DNA from: VXYL01 sp965116935
GTDB lineage: Bacteria; Pseudomonadota; Gammaproteobacteria; Pseudomonadales; Azotimanducaceae
Direction of reading: 5' to 3'
DNA: 64,000 bases
Assembly (NCBI GenBank): GCA_965116935.1
Contig: OZ220737.1
Location: 3,906,001 to 3,970,000 of the forward strand
In this document: positions 8,122 to 17,067 of the stretch, in pieces
How positions within the stretch are numbered: position 1 is the first letter of the stretch
Layout of the letters: every line of letters starts with the position of its first letter
Notes under the pieces: generated by a model
What the model saw: the letters and a program-made list of their open reading frames with translations, nothing else
The model's database searches: none
Told to the model about the DNA's origin: nothing
Program-made: the position numbers and the translations under genes

Positions 8122-8798
8122 GATGTGGCCAGTGTCCAGGGGCCGCGGTCGGTGTCGCGGCTGTTGTTGCGGCGAACGCGGCCCAGAAACTCGTCGCGAG
8201 GCATGAACGTCGCGCCGAGGCTCTCGAGGTGGCGGTTCATGATTTGGCAGTCGATCAGCTCAAACTTCGACACCACGAGGTGCTCCGCGAGCCGCGCGAG
8301 GCCGGCCTTGGAGGCATCGGTGCGGGCACTGAACATGGACTCGGCGAAGAACATGCGGCCGAGGGACACCCCGTACAGGCCGCCCGCCAGTTCGCCCTCC
8401 TGCCAGACCTCCACCGAGTGCGCGAGGCCGAGCTCATGCAGCTTCACGTAGGCATGCTGCATGGCGGGCGTGATCCAAGTGCCGTCGCCTTCCTTTCGGG
8501 GTGCGGCGCAGCCTTGGATCACCGCTTCGAATGCCTGGTCTGCGGTGACCTCGAAATGCCCCGCACGGAGGCGTCGGTGCAAGCGACGGGACACGTGCAG
8601 CCCGCCGGTGGCCGAGCCCTGCCAAGGCCGGCCCTCAGCATCGACGAGCGGCACCACGGCACGCGGATCCGGCGACCACCACAGGATCGGCTCGGCGTCG
8701 CTGTTGAACCACGGGAAGATGCCCTGGGAGTAGGCGTTGATCAGGCTCTCGGGCGAGAGATCGCCGCCGATTGCCACCAATCCCGAGTTCGCCGTCAC
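8118..8798 (-). CDS. aat: Leucyl/phenylalanyl-tRNA--protein transferase
   Basis: Attaches Leu or Phe from tRNA to proteins with N-terminal Lys or Arg. Family motifs are GLVAIGGDLSPESLINAYSQGIFPWF near the start, WWSPDPRAVVPL, and LGLAHSVEVWQEGELAGGLYGVSLGRMFFAESMFS with the substrate pocket residues. GTG start overlaps the trxB stop (GTGA). The protein (226 residues) begins directly at the conserved block and is missing the roughly 20-residue lead present in many homologues, which the GTGA coupling supports as real. Confidence 0.95.
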   Translation of the reverse strand: MTANSGLVAIGGDLSPESLINAYSQGIFPWFNSDAEPILWWSPDPRAVVPLVDAEGRPWQGSATGGLHVSRRLHRRLRAGHFEVTADQAFEAVIQGCAAPRKEGDGTWITPAMQHAYVKLHELGLAHSVEVWQEGELAGGLYGVSLGRMFFAESMFSARTDASKAGLARLAEHLVVSKFELIDCQIMNRHLESLGATFMPRDEFLGRVRRNNSRDTDRGPWTLATS

Positions 8799-9748
8799 GA
8801 CTCAGAGAGGAACTTCTCGGCGTCGAGGGCGGCCATGCAGCCGAATCCGGCAGACGTGATTGCCTGCCGATAGACATGGTCGGCGACATCGCCGGCCGCG
8901 AACACGCCAGGCACGCTGGTGGCGGTGGCATTGCCGCCCTGGCCGCTGATCGTGCGGATGTAGCCATCGTGCATGTCGAGCTGGCCCTCGAACAGAGTAG
9001 TGTTGGGCGTGTGACCGATGGCGATGAAGACGCCCTGCAGGGGGAGTTCAGAGGTCATGTCCGTCTGCACGTGGTTCAGCCGCACTCCGGTGACCCCCAT
9101 CTCGTTGCCGAGCACTTCGTCTAGGACATGGTGCCAGAGCAGTTCCACCTTGCCTTCCTCGGCGCGGGCGAACAGCCGTTGCTGCAGCATCTTCTCGGCG
9201 CGCAGTTCGTCGCGGCGATGCACGAGATGCACCTTGGAGGCGATGTTGGAAAGATACAGCGCCTCTTCGACCGCGGTATTGCCGCCGCCGATGACTGCCA
9301 CTTCCTGGCTGCGGTAGAAGAAGCCGTCGCAGGTGGCGCAGGCGCTCACGCCGCGGCCCTTGTACGCCTCCTCCGAGGGCAGTCCAAGGTACTTCGCCGA
9401 CGCGCCCGTGGCGATGATGAGGGCGCGAGCGCAGTATTCCGCGTGGTCGCCCGCGAGCAGGAATGGGCGCGAGGAGAGGTCCACGCCGTTGATGTGGTCG
9501 TTGACCACGTCGGCGCCGAACTTGCGCACGTGTTCGTCCATGCGCACCATCAGATCGGGGCCTTGGAGACCGTCCGCATCGCCGGGCCAGTTGTCGACGT
9601 CGGTCGTGGTGGTGAGCTGGCCGCCCACCTCCACCCCGGTGATGATCACGGGCTTGAGGTTGGCACGGGTGGCGTAGAGCGCAGCGGTGTAGCCGGCGGG
9701 GCCGGAGCCGAGCACGATGAGGTCGTGTTCCCTGCGTTCAGTGGGCAT
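8795..9748 (-). CDS. trxB: Thioredoxin reductase
   Basis: NADPH- and FAD-dependent flavoprotein that reduces thioredoxin in the cytoplasm. The 317 residues include the FAD-binding GSGPAGYTAALYA, the redox motif SACATCDGFFYR (Cys-Ala-Thr-Cys), the NADPH-binding VIGGGNTAVEEALYLS, and the C-terminal FAD motif GVFAAGDVADHVYRQA. It heads the aat-bpt set through a GTGA overlap. Its own start lies within the last codons of the small PA4642-like gene upstream, so the four are probably one transcript. Confidence 0.96.
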   Translation of the reverse strand: MPTERREHDLIVLGSGPAGYTAALYATRANLKPVIITGVEVGGQLTTTTDVDNWPGDADGLQGPDLMVRMDEHVRKFGADVVNDHINGVDLSSRPFLLAGDHAEYCARALIIATGASAKYLGLPSEEAYKGRGVSACATCDGFFYRSQEVAVIGGGNTAVEEALYLSNIASKVHLVHRRDELRAEKMLQQRLFARAEEGKVELLWHHVLDEVLGNEMGVTGVRLNHVQTDMTSELPLQGVFIAIGHTPNTTLFEGQLDMHDGYIRTISGQGGNATATSVPGVFAAGDVADHVYRQAITSAGFGCMAALDAEKFLSES

Positions 9749-10067
9749 TCAACAGCTCAATGAAAGGGCCCGCCTTGGCATGGGGAGCGATGTACTGCGC
9801 GAGCGTCTGGCCGTCGCCGTTGCGGGCGCGCACGTCACGCCCTTCGCCTGTGAAATAGTCGAGAAAGCGCCCGAAGTCGTCCGCCCGCATGGCCTGATAG
9901 GCATGGCGGAGGACGAAGAAGTCGGCATCGCCCGGAAGCGTCACGCCAGACTGCCGCGGCGCGGTCTTGTGCAGGAAGCTCTGGATGCGAGCGTCGTCCC
10001 ACACCTCGTCTAAGACCTTCTCCTTGTCCTTGCGCGCCTTCAGCACCGTCCTTGTCGTGTGCGCCAT
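9738..10067 (-). CDS. PA4642-like conserved protein
   Basis: A 109-residue cytoplasmic protein of unknown function. It begins with basic, charged residues (TVLKARKDKEKVLDEVW) and ends with a helical domain (DADFFVLRHAYQAMRADDFGRFLDYF.. QTLAQYIAPHAKAGPFIELL) that resembles the PA4642 family, whose C-terminal part looks ankyrin-like. ATG 10067 has a good GGAGGG ribosome-binding site 3-4 bp upstream; a longer frame starting at 10142 does not. Its last codons overlap trxB by 11 bp, suggesting coupling. No role is known to me. Confidence 0.75.
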   Translation of the reverse strand: MAHTTRTVLKARKDKEKVLDEVWDDARIQSFLHKTAPRQSGVTLPGDADFFVLRHAYQAMRADDFGRFLDYFTGEGRDVRARNGDGQTLAQYIAPHAKAGPFIELLNAH

Positions 10068-10325
10068 ATTCCCTCCAGTTCGCCGCTCGCGCGGCAAAGT
10101 CCGACAGATCGCCAGCGCGCCCTGACGGACGCGGCTGAACATTAGCCCCGCTCAAGGAATCTAGACCTGCATGATACGGGAATTGCACCCGGCCTTGAGC
10201 CAAACTTCACGCACTCTCTTATGTTTGGCGTCTAATTCGCGGAAATCGAACACTTTTGTAGTGGCTTCCGCCCGCAACAGAGAGTACACTGCCCGCCGCA
10301 AATGGCGACTTAAGCGGTGATTCCG

Positions 10326-12626
10326 ATGCGGAGCACGGCGGGTATTGCGGCGTCGAACGCGGCGGCCCAGAACGAGGAGCGAATCTCCCGTGCGCTGCCG
10401 CTGCGCGAGTTCCTGCTGATCCTGCTGGCGGGGCTCGCCGTCTATGTCTTCCTGGCGCTGGTCTCCTATGCCCCGCGCGACCCGGGCTTCACTCATGCCG
10501 GCACCGATCTGCCCGTGTCCAACGTGATGGGCATGAGCGGTGCCTACACGGCCGACGGCGCCTTGCTTGCCATGGGCTGGATGGCCTATCTCCTGCCGCT
10601 CGGCTGCGTCGCCGGTGCCTATGGTCTCATGCGAAGGCCGGTGCCCGTGTCGATCGTTTGGCTGCGCGTCGCGGGTTTCCTGGCCGCGGCGCTCGCTTCG
10701 TGCGCGCTCTTGGAACTGGCGGCGCCGGGCTCGGCAAGTGCGCTGCCTGCGGGCGCCGGCGGCGCTTTGGGCGAGCAGTTGGTGGCGGCGGGGCTGCCGG
10801 CGCTGGATCGTGGGGGAGTCGCGCTGGTTGCGCTGGCGGGCTTCGCCATCGGGATGCAGGCGATGCTTGGATTCTCGTGGGCGTGGCTGGTGGAGTGCGT
10901 CGGTCGGGGCGTGTGGGGCGCCTGCGCCTGGCTGGTCGGCTTCGCAAGTCGGGTCGCCGCGCGTCGGCGTCCCGAGCCTCATGCCGCGGGGGGCTCGATG
11001 GCGCGAGAGTTGGAGGCACAGTCGGCAGAGGCGCCGGCCCGTCGCACGCGAGGGAAGCGGGAGGGGCGGGAGCGTCGCACGCCGCCGGAACTGAAGCCGA
11101 GAGCGGCCAAGCAGCCAACCCTGTTCGATGCAACCGATCCGCAACGGATGCCGAGGCTGGACCTGCTTGACATGGCCGATGACGGCCCCGCCGGCTTCTC
11201 GCGCGAGGCACGCGACAGAATGTCCGATTTGCTAGTGCGGAAGCTAAAGGACTTCCGTGTTGAGGCGAGCGTCAAGGACGTGTTGCCAGGACCCGTAGTC
11301 ACGCGGTTCGAGCTTGATCTAGCGCCCGGCGTCAAGGTGAGCCGGATCACGGGCCTCGCCAAGGACTTGGCGCGCTCGCTGGCGGTCACCAGCGTTCGCA
11401 TTGTCGAGGTGATTCCCGGCAAGTCCCTGATCGGCATCGAAGTGCCAAACGCCGACCGCGAGATGGTGCGGCTGCGCGACGTGCTCGACTCACCGAAGTT
11501 CGCGGGCGCCGCCGCGCCCCTGACGCTGGCGCTCGGCAAGGACATCGCCGGAGAGCCGATGATGGCGGACATTGCCCGAATGCCGCATCTCTTGGTGGCC
11601 GGCACAACGGGTTCCGGCAAGTCGGTAGGCATCAACGCCATGCTGGTGAGCATGCTCTACAAATGCAGACCGGAGGACCTGCGCCTGATTCTGGTGGATC
11701 CGAAGATGCTGGAACTTGCCGTGTACGAAGGCATCCCGCACCTCCTGACGCCGGTGGTCACGGACATGAAGGACGCGGCCGCTGCGCTCAACTGGTGCGT
11801 TGGCGAAATGGAACGGCGCTACCGACTCATGGCCGGGCTGGGCGTGCGCAACCTGGCCGGCTTCAACGGTCGCATCATCGAGGCGCGCGAGGCTAGCGAG
11901 ACAGTGCCCGACCCAACCTTGCCGGCCCAGGAGGCGGCCAACGCGCCTGAGCTTGAGCCGCTGCCGCTGATCGTCGTCGTGATCGACGAGTTCGCCGACA
12001 TGATGATGATCGTCGGCAAGAAGGTGGACCAGCTCATCGCCCGCATCGCCCAGAAGGCACGTGCCGCCGGCATCCACCTGATCCTCGCTACCCAGCGACC
12101 TTCGGTGGACGTCATCACCGGCCTCATCAAGGCCAACATCCCTGCCCGCATCGGCTTTCAGGTGTCGAGCAAGATCGACTCGCGGACGATTCTCGATCAG
12201 GGTGGCGCGGAGCAGCTCCTCGGCTACGGTGACATGCTCTTCCTGCCGCCCGGCACCTCCGTGCCGACGCGGGTGCACGGCGCGTTCGTCTCGGACGACG
12301 AAGTGCACCGGGTGGTGGCGGACTGGAAGCGGCGAGGCCGGCCGGAGTACCTCGACGACGTCCTCGCCGGTGGCGTGCCGGACCTTGACGGCGGCTGGAG
12401 CGTCGCTGCGGATCCGGATGATGTGGAAACCTCCGACGTCCTTTACGACGAAGCCGTGGCCTTCGTCCTCGAATCCCGCCGCGCCTCCATCTCCTCGGTG
12501 CAGCGCAAGTTCCGCATCGGCTACAACCGCTCGGCACGACTGATCGAGGCGATGGAGCAGGCGGGCGTCGTCTCGGCAATGAACTCCAACGGCGGTCGCG
12601 AGGTGCTGGTGCCGGCACGGGACTAG
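10326..12626 (+). CDS. ftsK: DNA translocase FtsK
   Basis: Septal DNA pump that clears chromosome dimers during division. The 766-residue protein has an N-terminal membrane domain with about four hydrophobic segments (residues 20-190), a short Arg/Pro-rich linker, the motor with Walker A GTTGSGKS and Walker B PLIVVVIDEFADMMM, and a C-terminal gamma winged helix (EAVAFVLESRRASISSVQRKFRIGYNRSARLIEAMEQAGVVS) that reads KOPS. The linker is short relative to E. coli. GTG 10317 is an alternative start in frame; neither has a strong ribosome-binding site. Divergent from the trxB operon. Confidence 0.96.
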   Translation: MRSTAGIAASNAAAQNEERISRALPLREFLLILLAGLAVYVFLALVSYAPRDPGFTHAGTDLPVSNVMGMSGAYTADGALLAMGWMAYLLPLGCVAGAYGLMRRPVPVSIVWLRVAGFLAAALASCALLELAAPGSASALPAGAGGALGEQLVAAGLPALDRGGVALVALAGFAIGMQAMLGFSWAWLVECVGRGVWGACAWLVGFASRVAARRRPEPHAAGGSMARELEAQSAEAPARRTRGKREGRERRTPPELKPRAAKQPTLFDATDPQRMPRLDLLDMADDGPAGFSREARDRMSDLLVRKLKDFRVEASVKDVLPGPVVTRFELDLAPGVKVSRITGLAKDLARSLAVTSVRIVEVIPGKSLIGIEVPNADREMVRLRDVLDSPKFAGAAAPLTLALGKDIAGEPMMADIARMPHLLVAGTTGSGKSVGINAMLVSMLYKCRPEDLRLILVDPKMLELAVYEGIPHLLTPVVTDMKDAAAALNWCVGEMERRYRLMAGLGVRNLAGFNGRIIEAREASETVPDPTLPAQEAANAPELEPLPLIVVVIDEFADMMMIVGKKVDQLIARIAQKARAAGIHLILATQRPSVDVITGLIKANIPARIGFQVSSKIDSRTILDQGGAEQLLGYGDMLFLPPGTSVPTRVHGAFVSDDEVHRVVADWKRRGRPEYLDDVLAGGVPDLDGGWSVAADPDDVETSDVLYDEAVAFVLESRRASISSVQRKFRIGYNRSARLIEAMEQAGVVSAMNSNGGREVLVPARD

Positions 12627-12770
12627 CCGCCAGGCCCTCACTGGCGCCCGGAGTCTGGCCCCAGCCCCGCCTCTGAATGACCTTGCACCGTAGAATGACG
12701 CTACCGCGCCATTTCGGCGGCGCAGGTTCCTAGCGGAGAGACGCACTTGGAGGGGGAAAGCGGGGCAGCG

Positions 12771-14051
12771 ATGCCACCGACGCTGTCGGGTGGCGTCGTC
12801 ATTGGCGTTCTGGGGCTCGGCTATGTCGGTCTGCCGCTCGCGGTGGAGTTCGGTCGGCGCTACGAGACACGTGGCTTCGACACCTCCTCGGCGCGCATCG
12901 AGTTGCTCAGAAAGGGCGTGGATTCCACCGGCGAGGTGGATGCCGATCACCTTGGTTCGGCCGCATCGCTCACGTTCACGGACGCTGCCGAGGACCTCGA
13001 CGGCTGCGATGTCTTCGTGATCACCGTGCCGACGCCCATCGACTCGGACAATCGCCCCGACTTGGCGCCGCTCGAGATGGCCAGCCGAGACGTGGGCCGC
13101 GTCATTCAGCGCGGCAACGTTGTGGTGGTGGAGTCCACCGTGTACCCGGGCGCCACCGAAGAGGTTTGCGTGCCCATCGTCGAGCGGGAATCGGCTCTCG
13201 TCCTCAACCATGACTTCTTCGCCGGCTACAGCCCGGAACGCATCAACCCCGGCGACCGCAAGCGCCGCCTGCCGGACATCGTCAAGGTGGTGGCCGGATC
13301 AACCCCGGAAGCCCTCGACTTTCTTGATGCCCTGTACGGTTCGGTCATCCGCGCCGGCACCCACCGGGTGCCGAGCTTGAAAGTCGCGGAGGCCACCAAG
13401 GTGATCGAGAACACCCAACGCGACCTCAACATCGCGCTCGTCAACGAACTCGCGCTCATCTTTGAGCGGCTCGGGCTCGACACCGGCGAGGTGCTGGCGG
13501 CGGCTGCCACAAAGTGGAATTTCCTGCCGTTCCAGCCTGGGCTCGTGGGCGGGCATTGCATCGGGGTGGACTCGTACTACCTCACCCACAAGGCGCAGCA
13601 GGTCGGCTATCAGCCCGATGTCATCCTGGCGGGTCGCCGCATCAACGACACCATGGCGCAGCATGTGGCGAAGCGGGTGGCGGGGCTTTTGCAGGCGCAC
13701 GGCACCGCGCCGTCGTCGGCGCGCGTGCTGGTGCTCGGACTCGCGTTCAAGGAGAACACCTCCGACATCCGCAACACCAAGGTGGCGGACCTCGTGGCCG
13801 CCTTGGCAAAGGACGGCGCCCGCGTCGATGTGCATGACCCGCGCGTGGACCCGGCCGAGGCGGCCAGCATCGGCATCGTCCTTGAGGCAGAGCCGTCCAA
13901 GGGCACCTATGATGCGGTGGTGGTTGCCGTTGCGCACGACGAGTTCAAGCGCTTGGGGCCGGAGAGCATCCGCGCCTTGGGCAGGCCCGGGTGCGTGCTG
14001 TTCGATATCAAGCACGTGCTGCCGCGCGAAGCCGTGACCGCCCGCCTTTGA
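12771..14051 (+). CDS. Nucleotide-sugar 6-dehydrogenase (WbpA/TviB type)
   Basis: Oxidises a UDP-N-acetylhexosamine to the uronic acid for surface polysaccharide synthesis. N-terminal Rossmann motif GVLGLGYVGLPLAVEFGRRY; central VVVESTVYPGATEEVCVP and GYSPERINPGDR; catalytic Cys in GLVGGHCIGVDSYYL; C-terminal domain LVLGLAFKENTSDIRNTKVADLV. The extended GGHCIGVDPYYL-type region fits the UDP-GlcNAc/GalNAc class (WbpA, TviB) rather than Ugd. A TTG at 12747 with GGAGAG eight bases upstream is an equally possible start, adding eight residues. No other polysaccharide genes are nearby. Confidence 0.9.
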   Translation: MPPTLSGGVVIGVLGLGYVGLPLAVEFGRRYETRGFDTSSARIELLRKGVDSTGEVDADHLGSAASLTFTDAAEDLDGCDVFVITVPTPIDSDNRPDLAPLEMASRDVGRVIQRGNVVVVESTVYPGATEEVCVPIVERESALVLNHDFFAGYSPERINPGDRKRRLPDIVKVVAGSTPEALDFLDALYGSVIRAGTHRVPSLKVAEATKVIENTQRDLNIALVNELALIFERLGLDTGEVLAAAATKWNFLPFQPGLVGGHCIGVDSYYLTHKAQQVGYQPDVILAGRRINDTMAQHVAKRVAGLLQAHGTAPSSARVLVLGLAFKENTSDIRNTKVADLVAALAKDGARVDVHDPRVDPAEAASIGIVLEAEPSKGTYDAVVVAVAHDEFKRLGPESIRALGRPGCVLFDIKHVLPREAVTARL

Positions 14052-14068
14052 CTCGCGAGCGAGACGAC

Positions 14069-14449
14069 ATGACATCACACATCCGCCAAGGCTTCGGGAC
14101 GGTGCGTCCATACCTCTACGGCGCCTACGAACTGCCCGAGTTCCTCGTCGAGGTGTTCGGCGCCCGCGAAATCGAGCGCCACGAGCAGCCGAATCGCCGC
14201 GGCGCGCATGTGGAACTGGCCCTTGGCGACGGCGCGATGGTGGTGGAGGCCGGCGAACTGCCACCGACGGTCGAACCCACGCCCGCCTCGGTGTACGTCT
14301 ATGTCGAGGACGTGGACGCGGTGTACCGCCGCGCCACCGCGGCCGGTGCGGAGCCCATCCATCCGCCCACCGATCAGCCCTACGGCGAGCGAAGCTGCGG
14401 TTTCACCGCCTTCGGCAACACTTGGTGGGTCGCCACCTACACCGGCTGA
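14069..14449 (+). CDS. VOC (glyoxalase/bleomycin-resistance) family protein
   Basis: A 126-residue protein of the vicinal-oxygen-chelate fold. It shows the usual beta-alpha-beta-beta-beta pattern: RPYLYGAYELPEFLVEVFGA, then GAHVELALGDGAMVVEAGE, ASVYVYVEDVDAVYRRATAAGA, and the end YGERSCGFTAFGNTWWVATY. The substrate cannot be told from the sequence; similar proteins range from dioxygenases to PhnB-like proteins. The final six codons lie inside the 22-bp repeat that borders the AAA-gene insert, so the insert leaves the C-terminus unchanged. Confidence 0.8.
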   Translation: MTSHIRQGFGTVRPYLYGAYELPEFLVEVFGAREIERHEQPNRRGAHVELALGDGAMVVEAGELPPTVEPTPASVYVYVEDVDAVYRRATAAGAEPIHPPTDQPYGERSCGFTAFGNTWWVATYTG

Positions 14450-14453
14450 ACCA
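14432..14453 (+). repeat. 22-bp direct repeat, left copy
   Basis: Identical to 15858-15879. It carries the last codons and stop of the VOC gene plus four bases. Read on the other strand, the same 22 bp also encodes the end of the ELM1-like protein (Val-Gln-Pro-Val-stop), so the ancestral site was probably where these two convergent genes met. Confidence 0.85.
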
Positions 14454-14554
14454 ATGGTGCAATCCAATGACCGTTGGGTGTGTGTGTCGGGAGGAGATAG
14501 GGTGTTAGGCTTGGATTTGCGGATTTTTGCTTCCCGAACCGCTGGGTAACGGCG

Positions 14555-15730
14555 ATGGCCTTCGACCGACAGCTAGCCCAAGAGCTTGCGTCCGGCAGCG
14601 ACCGCGACGAAGCGCGCTTCTTTGCGGGTCGCGAGGCAGAAATTGAGAGCTTCCATCACGCGTGCGTGACAAGCACGCGAGTTCCTCAGTCGGCATTTCG
14701 CGTTTACACAGGGCCTCCCGGGTGCGGCAAGACCTCCCTCGTTCGGCATTTGGCGAGAACGTACGCCGACGTGCGCGAACTGTTGTTCGTGCATGCACGC
14801 AGAGAAGATCTTGCCTCCATGGCGGACCTGCGCAAGCGGGTTCTCGACTTGGCGCAAAAAGCACCCAAAGGACTGCTCGATGACGCCGGGCAAGGGGTTG
14901 CGCTGGGCGGAAAGAGCCTCGCGGATGTAACTAAAGCCCGCAGCTTCGGCCACGCCATCCAAGACTGGCTCGAAGATCGCACGATGCGGCGGATGATCGT
15001 CGTGCTGCACATCGAGGAGGCACAGCGTCTCAAGGGGCACCACTTGGACGTGTTGGCAGACCTGCACATGGACGGGTTGGGCATTGCACCTTCAGTGGTT
15101 CTGCTGAAGGGACTTCCGCACGCCAAACAGGTGCTTGACCGAGCCGGGGTATCCCGGTCTGCGCACAACGCGGACGTGAGTATGGGAAGCATGTCGAAAG
15201 AGGAGTGCGCCGAATCCACCATGCTCATGCTCGATGCGCTCGGGGCGGATGGTACTTCCCAAGAGCTTCGATCGGTTTCGGAGCATGTAGGCGACATGAG
15301 CCAGGGTTGGCCCCAGCACCTCAACCGCGCCCAGGAGTCCCTTTCGAGGGCCCTTCTGACTTCGAACGGGGTGGTGCGAGACACGGACATGCGCACCGTG
15401 GAGCGCTTGTCAGACGAAGCGCGTGCGATCTACTACGGCACCCGCCTAGATCATGTGTGCTTTCAAGACTTGAGGCAGCTCCCGCTGCGAACGGCCATGG
15501 CTGTGGATCAATGTGCCCCGGAAACAATCGTCGAAGTCCGCAGGATATGCAGAGAGCAAATGGACGAGCTTGGGCTGAACGACGATCCCGACTTTGGCTA
15601 CACTCCAACGGACGTGGCACAGGCCTTGGTGGAAAAGGGGGCTCTCTGTCGCGTCAACGACAGCTATGCGATCCCCATTCCGTCGATGTGTACATGGGTA
15701 CGAGAGCAGGTCCGCGCGCTTGAAGACTAG
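14555..15730 (+). CDS. Orphan AAA-family ATPase
   Basis: A 391-residue P-loop protein of unknown role. The N-terminal part reads RFFAGREAEIESFHHAC, like the entry of Orc/Cdc6- or TniB-type AAA modules; Walker A is YTGPPGCGKTSLVRHL (about residues 51-66), and a Walker B-like strand is MIVVLHIEEAQRL. The C-terminal third (from about residue 290) has the look of a winged-helix region ending in VNDSYAIPIPSMCTWVREQV. No catalytic partner, nuclease or membrane segment is adjacent. It lies within the 1.43-kb insert. A defence, regulatory or transposition-helper role is possible but unproven. Confidence 0.75.
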   Translation: MAFDRQLAQELASGSDRDEARFFAGREAEIESFHHACVTSTRVPQSAFRVYTGPPGCGKTSLVRHLARTYADVRELLFVHARREDLASMADLRKRVLDLAQKAPKGLLDDAGQGVALGGKSLADVTKARSFGHAIQDWLEDRTMRRMIVVLHIEEAQRLKGHHLDVLADLHMDGLGIAPSVVLLKGLPHAKQVLDRAGVSRSAHNADVSMGSMSKEECAESTMLMLDALGADGTSQELRSVSEHVGDMSQGWPQHLNRAQESLSRALLTSNGVVRDTDMRTVERLSDEARAIYYGTRLDHVCFQDLRQLPLRTAMAVDQCAPETIVEVRRICREQMDELGLNDDPDFGYTPTDVAQALVEKGALCRVNDSYAIPIPSMCTWVREQVRALED

Positions 15731-15857
15731 CCTCTCTACTAAGCTTCGCTATTGTTGTCGGGCAGCACCGGTGCACGCAAGGCAGCATACGGGGGTGCTC
15801 TCCGACATGGCGACATGGGCCACGGCAACGCGGTTTCGATGCAGGCGGGCGCTGCCG

Positions 15858-15879
15858 GCCACCTACACCGGCTGAACCA
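15858..15879 (+). repeat. 22-bp direct repeat, right copy
   Basis: Identical to 14432-14453 over 22 bp, with different bases immediately outside on both sides. On the minus strand it supplies the last four codons and stop of the ELM1-like gene. Confidence 0.85.
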
Positions 15880-16774
15880 GGCGTTCCAGCACAATCTCGG
15901 CGCAGCGGCGGTTTTCCGGACGGAAGTCGCTGAGGCGCGAGTCCTGGATTCGATAGCCGTCGTCGCTGCCGAGCACGTGGCGGCGTTCTCGTAAGGCCTC
16001 GATGCCGCGGGCGTACTTGCTGGCGGCGTCGGGGCGTCGGGTTGGCATGGCGATGATCCCAACCTGGGCGCGCGCCGACAGGGCTTCGTAGAGCATCGAG
16101 ACGCTGTCGGCGGTTACCCAGACGTAGCTGGCCCGCGCCAAGGCGTCTTGCAGGAAATCCTCGGGTGCCCGGCGCCAGGACTGCCAGACAAGATTGTTGC
16201 GTGGCGCCACCCGTTCAGCCAGGCCCGCGGGCGTACGCCGCGAGTCGCAGGCGGTCCAGCGGATTTCGGGAGACGCGTCGGCGATGGCGCTGACCGCATC
16301 GGCGACCGCACCGGGTTGCCACTCGTATGTGCGATTGGGCCCGCCGATCAGCACCAGGCCCTCGTCCGGCACCTTGCCCTCGTCGGTGGTGGGGCAGATC
16401 ACTCCCCAAGTGCCTACCACGTTGCCCTTGTCCGGGTAGTGGTCGTGCCGGGGCACGAAGATCAGGTCGAACAGGAATAGGGGCAGCGACGGCTTCATCA
16501 ACACCACCGTGCGCCCGCCGCAGGCGGCCCGCGCGGCCAGCATGGGCAAGTGCGTGGCATGTCCGACGCCGACGATCAGATGCGGCGGCGGCAGCATTGC
16601 CCGGCCCCGGACATGGCGGAAAATCTCTTCCCAGAACATGGATTTGCTGCTCATGTCGAGTTCGTATGCCGCCACCGGCGCCAGTGCGGCGAGCCCCTGC
16701 AAGAGGCCCAGCGACTGTTTTTCGTGGCCGGGCTTGCCGTCGAGCAGCCGCCACACGACCAACGCGTCCTTCAC
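15863..16774 (-). CDS. ELM1-like (mitochondrial-fission ELM1 family) protein
   Basis: A 303-residue protein of the ELM1/GtrOC-like family, which has a glycosyltransferase-like two-domain shape; function in bacteria is not established. Typical segments are VVWRLLDGKPGHEKQSLGLLQGL near the start, LIVGVGHATHLPMLAAR, LIFVPRHDHYPDKGNVVGTWGV, LVLIGGPNRTYEW and YVWVTADSVSMLYEALSARAQVGII. The start is the GTG overlapping the stop of the YbaN-like gene (GTGA), implying coupling; a 42-residue upstream extension of the frame was rejected. The last codons fall in the 22-bp repeat. Confidence 0.8.
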   Translation of the reverse strand: MKDALVVWRLLDGKPGHEKQSLGLLQGLAALAPVAAYELDMSSKSMFWEEIFRHVRGRAMLPPPHLIVGVGHATHLPMLAARAACGGRTVVLMKPSLPLFLFDLIFVPRHDHYPDKGNVVGTWGVICPTTDEGKVPDEGLVLIGGPNRTYEWQPGAVADAVSAIADASPEIRWTACDSRRTPAGLAERVAPRNNLVWQSWRRAPEDFLQDALARASYVWVTADSVSMLYEALSARAQVGIIAMPTRRPDAASKYARGIEALRERRHVLGSDDGYRIQDSRLSDFRPENRRCAEIVLERLVQPV

Positions 16775-17046
16775 TTCCTTGGCAGGAGGGCGCTGACGAA
16801 CATGAGGACGCGCAGGCGCAACCGGTCGAACAGCGCAAGACCGGTCGCATCGGCGGCCTCGATCCGCTCCACCCAGGGGCGGATGCGCTCGTGCCGCCAC
16901 AGCCGGCGCTTGAGTCCAGGCCGGTTGCTGGCCACGAGAAAGGCGCCGGCGATCAGCAGCGGAATGCCCGGCAGGATGGGCAGGGCGATGCCGACGAGTC
17001 CGAGCGCCAAGAGGCCAATGCCCACAGCGGGAACCGTGCGTTGCAT
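16771..17046 (-). CDS. YbaN/DUF454-type membrane protein
   Basis: A 91-residue inner-membrane protein. Residues 5-45 form a hydrophobic hairpin with the family pattern GLLALGLVGIALPILPGIPLLIAGAFLVAS, followed by basic SNRPGLKRRLWRH and a second hydrophobic stretch near the C-terminus. DUF454 proteins are small and uncharacterised. It is coupled to the ELM1-like gene by a GTGA overlap. Confidence 0.8.
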   Translation of the reverse strand: MQRTVPAVGIGLLALGLVGIALPILPGIPLLIAGAFLVASNRPGLKRRLWRHERIRPWVERIEAADATGLALFDRLRLRVLMFVSALLPRK

Positions 17047-17067
17047 GTGCTCCTTCCTCCGCTCCCT

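Larger units (their letters stand above)
14454..15879 (+). mobile_element. 1.43-kb insert carrying a single AAA ATPase gene
   Basis: The 1426-bp segment from just after the left 22-bp repeat to the end of the right one carries one gene. Removing it would restore directly abutting VOC and ELM1-like genes. No integrase, transposase or terminal inverted repeats are visible. Base composition is by eye less GC-rich than the flanks and codon choice is less biased. The unit may have been placed by an enzyme encoded elsewhere, or by recombination between short repeats. Confidence 0.6.
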
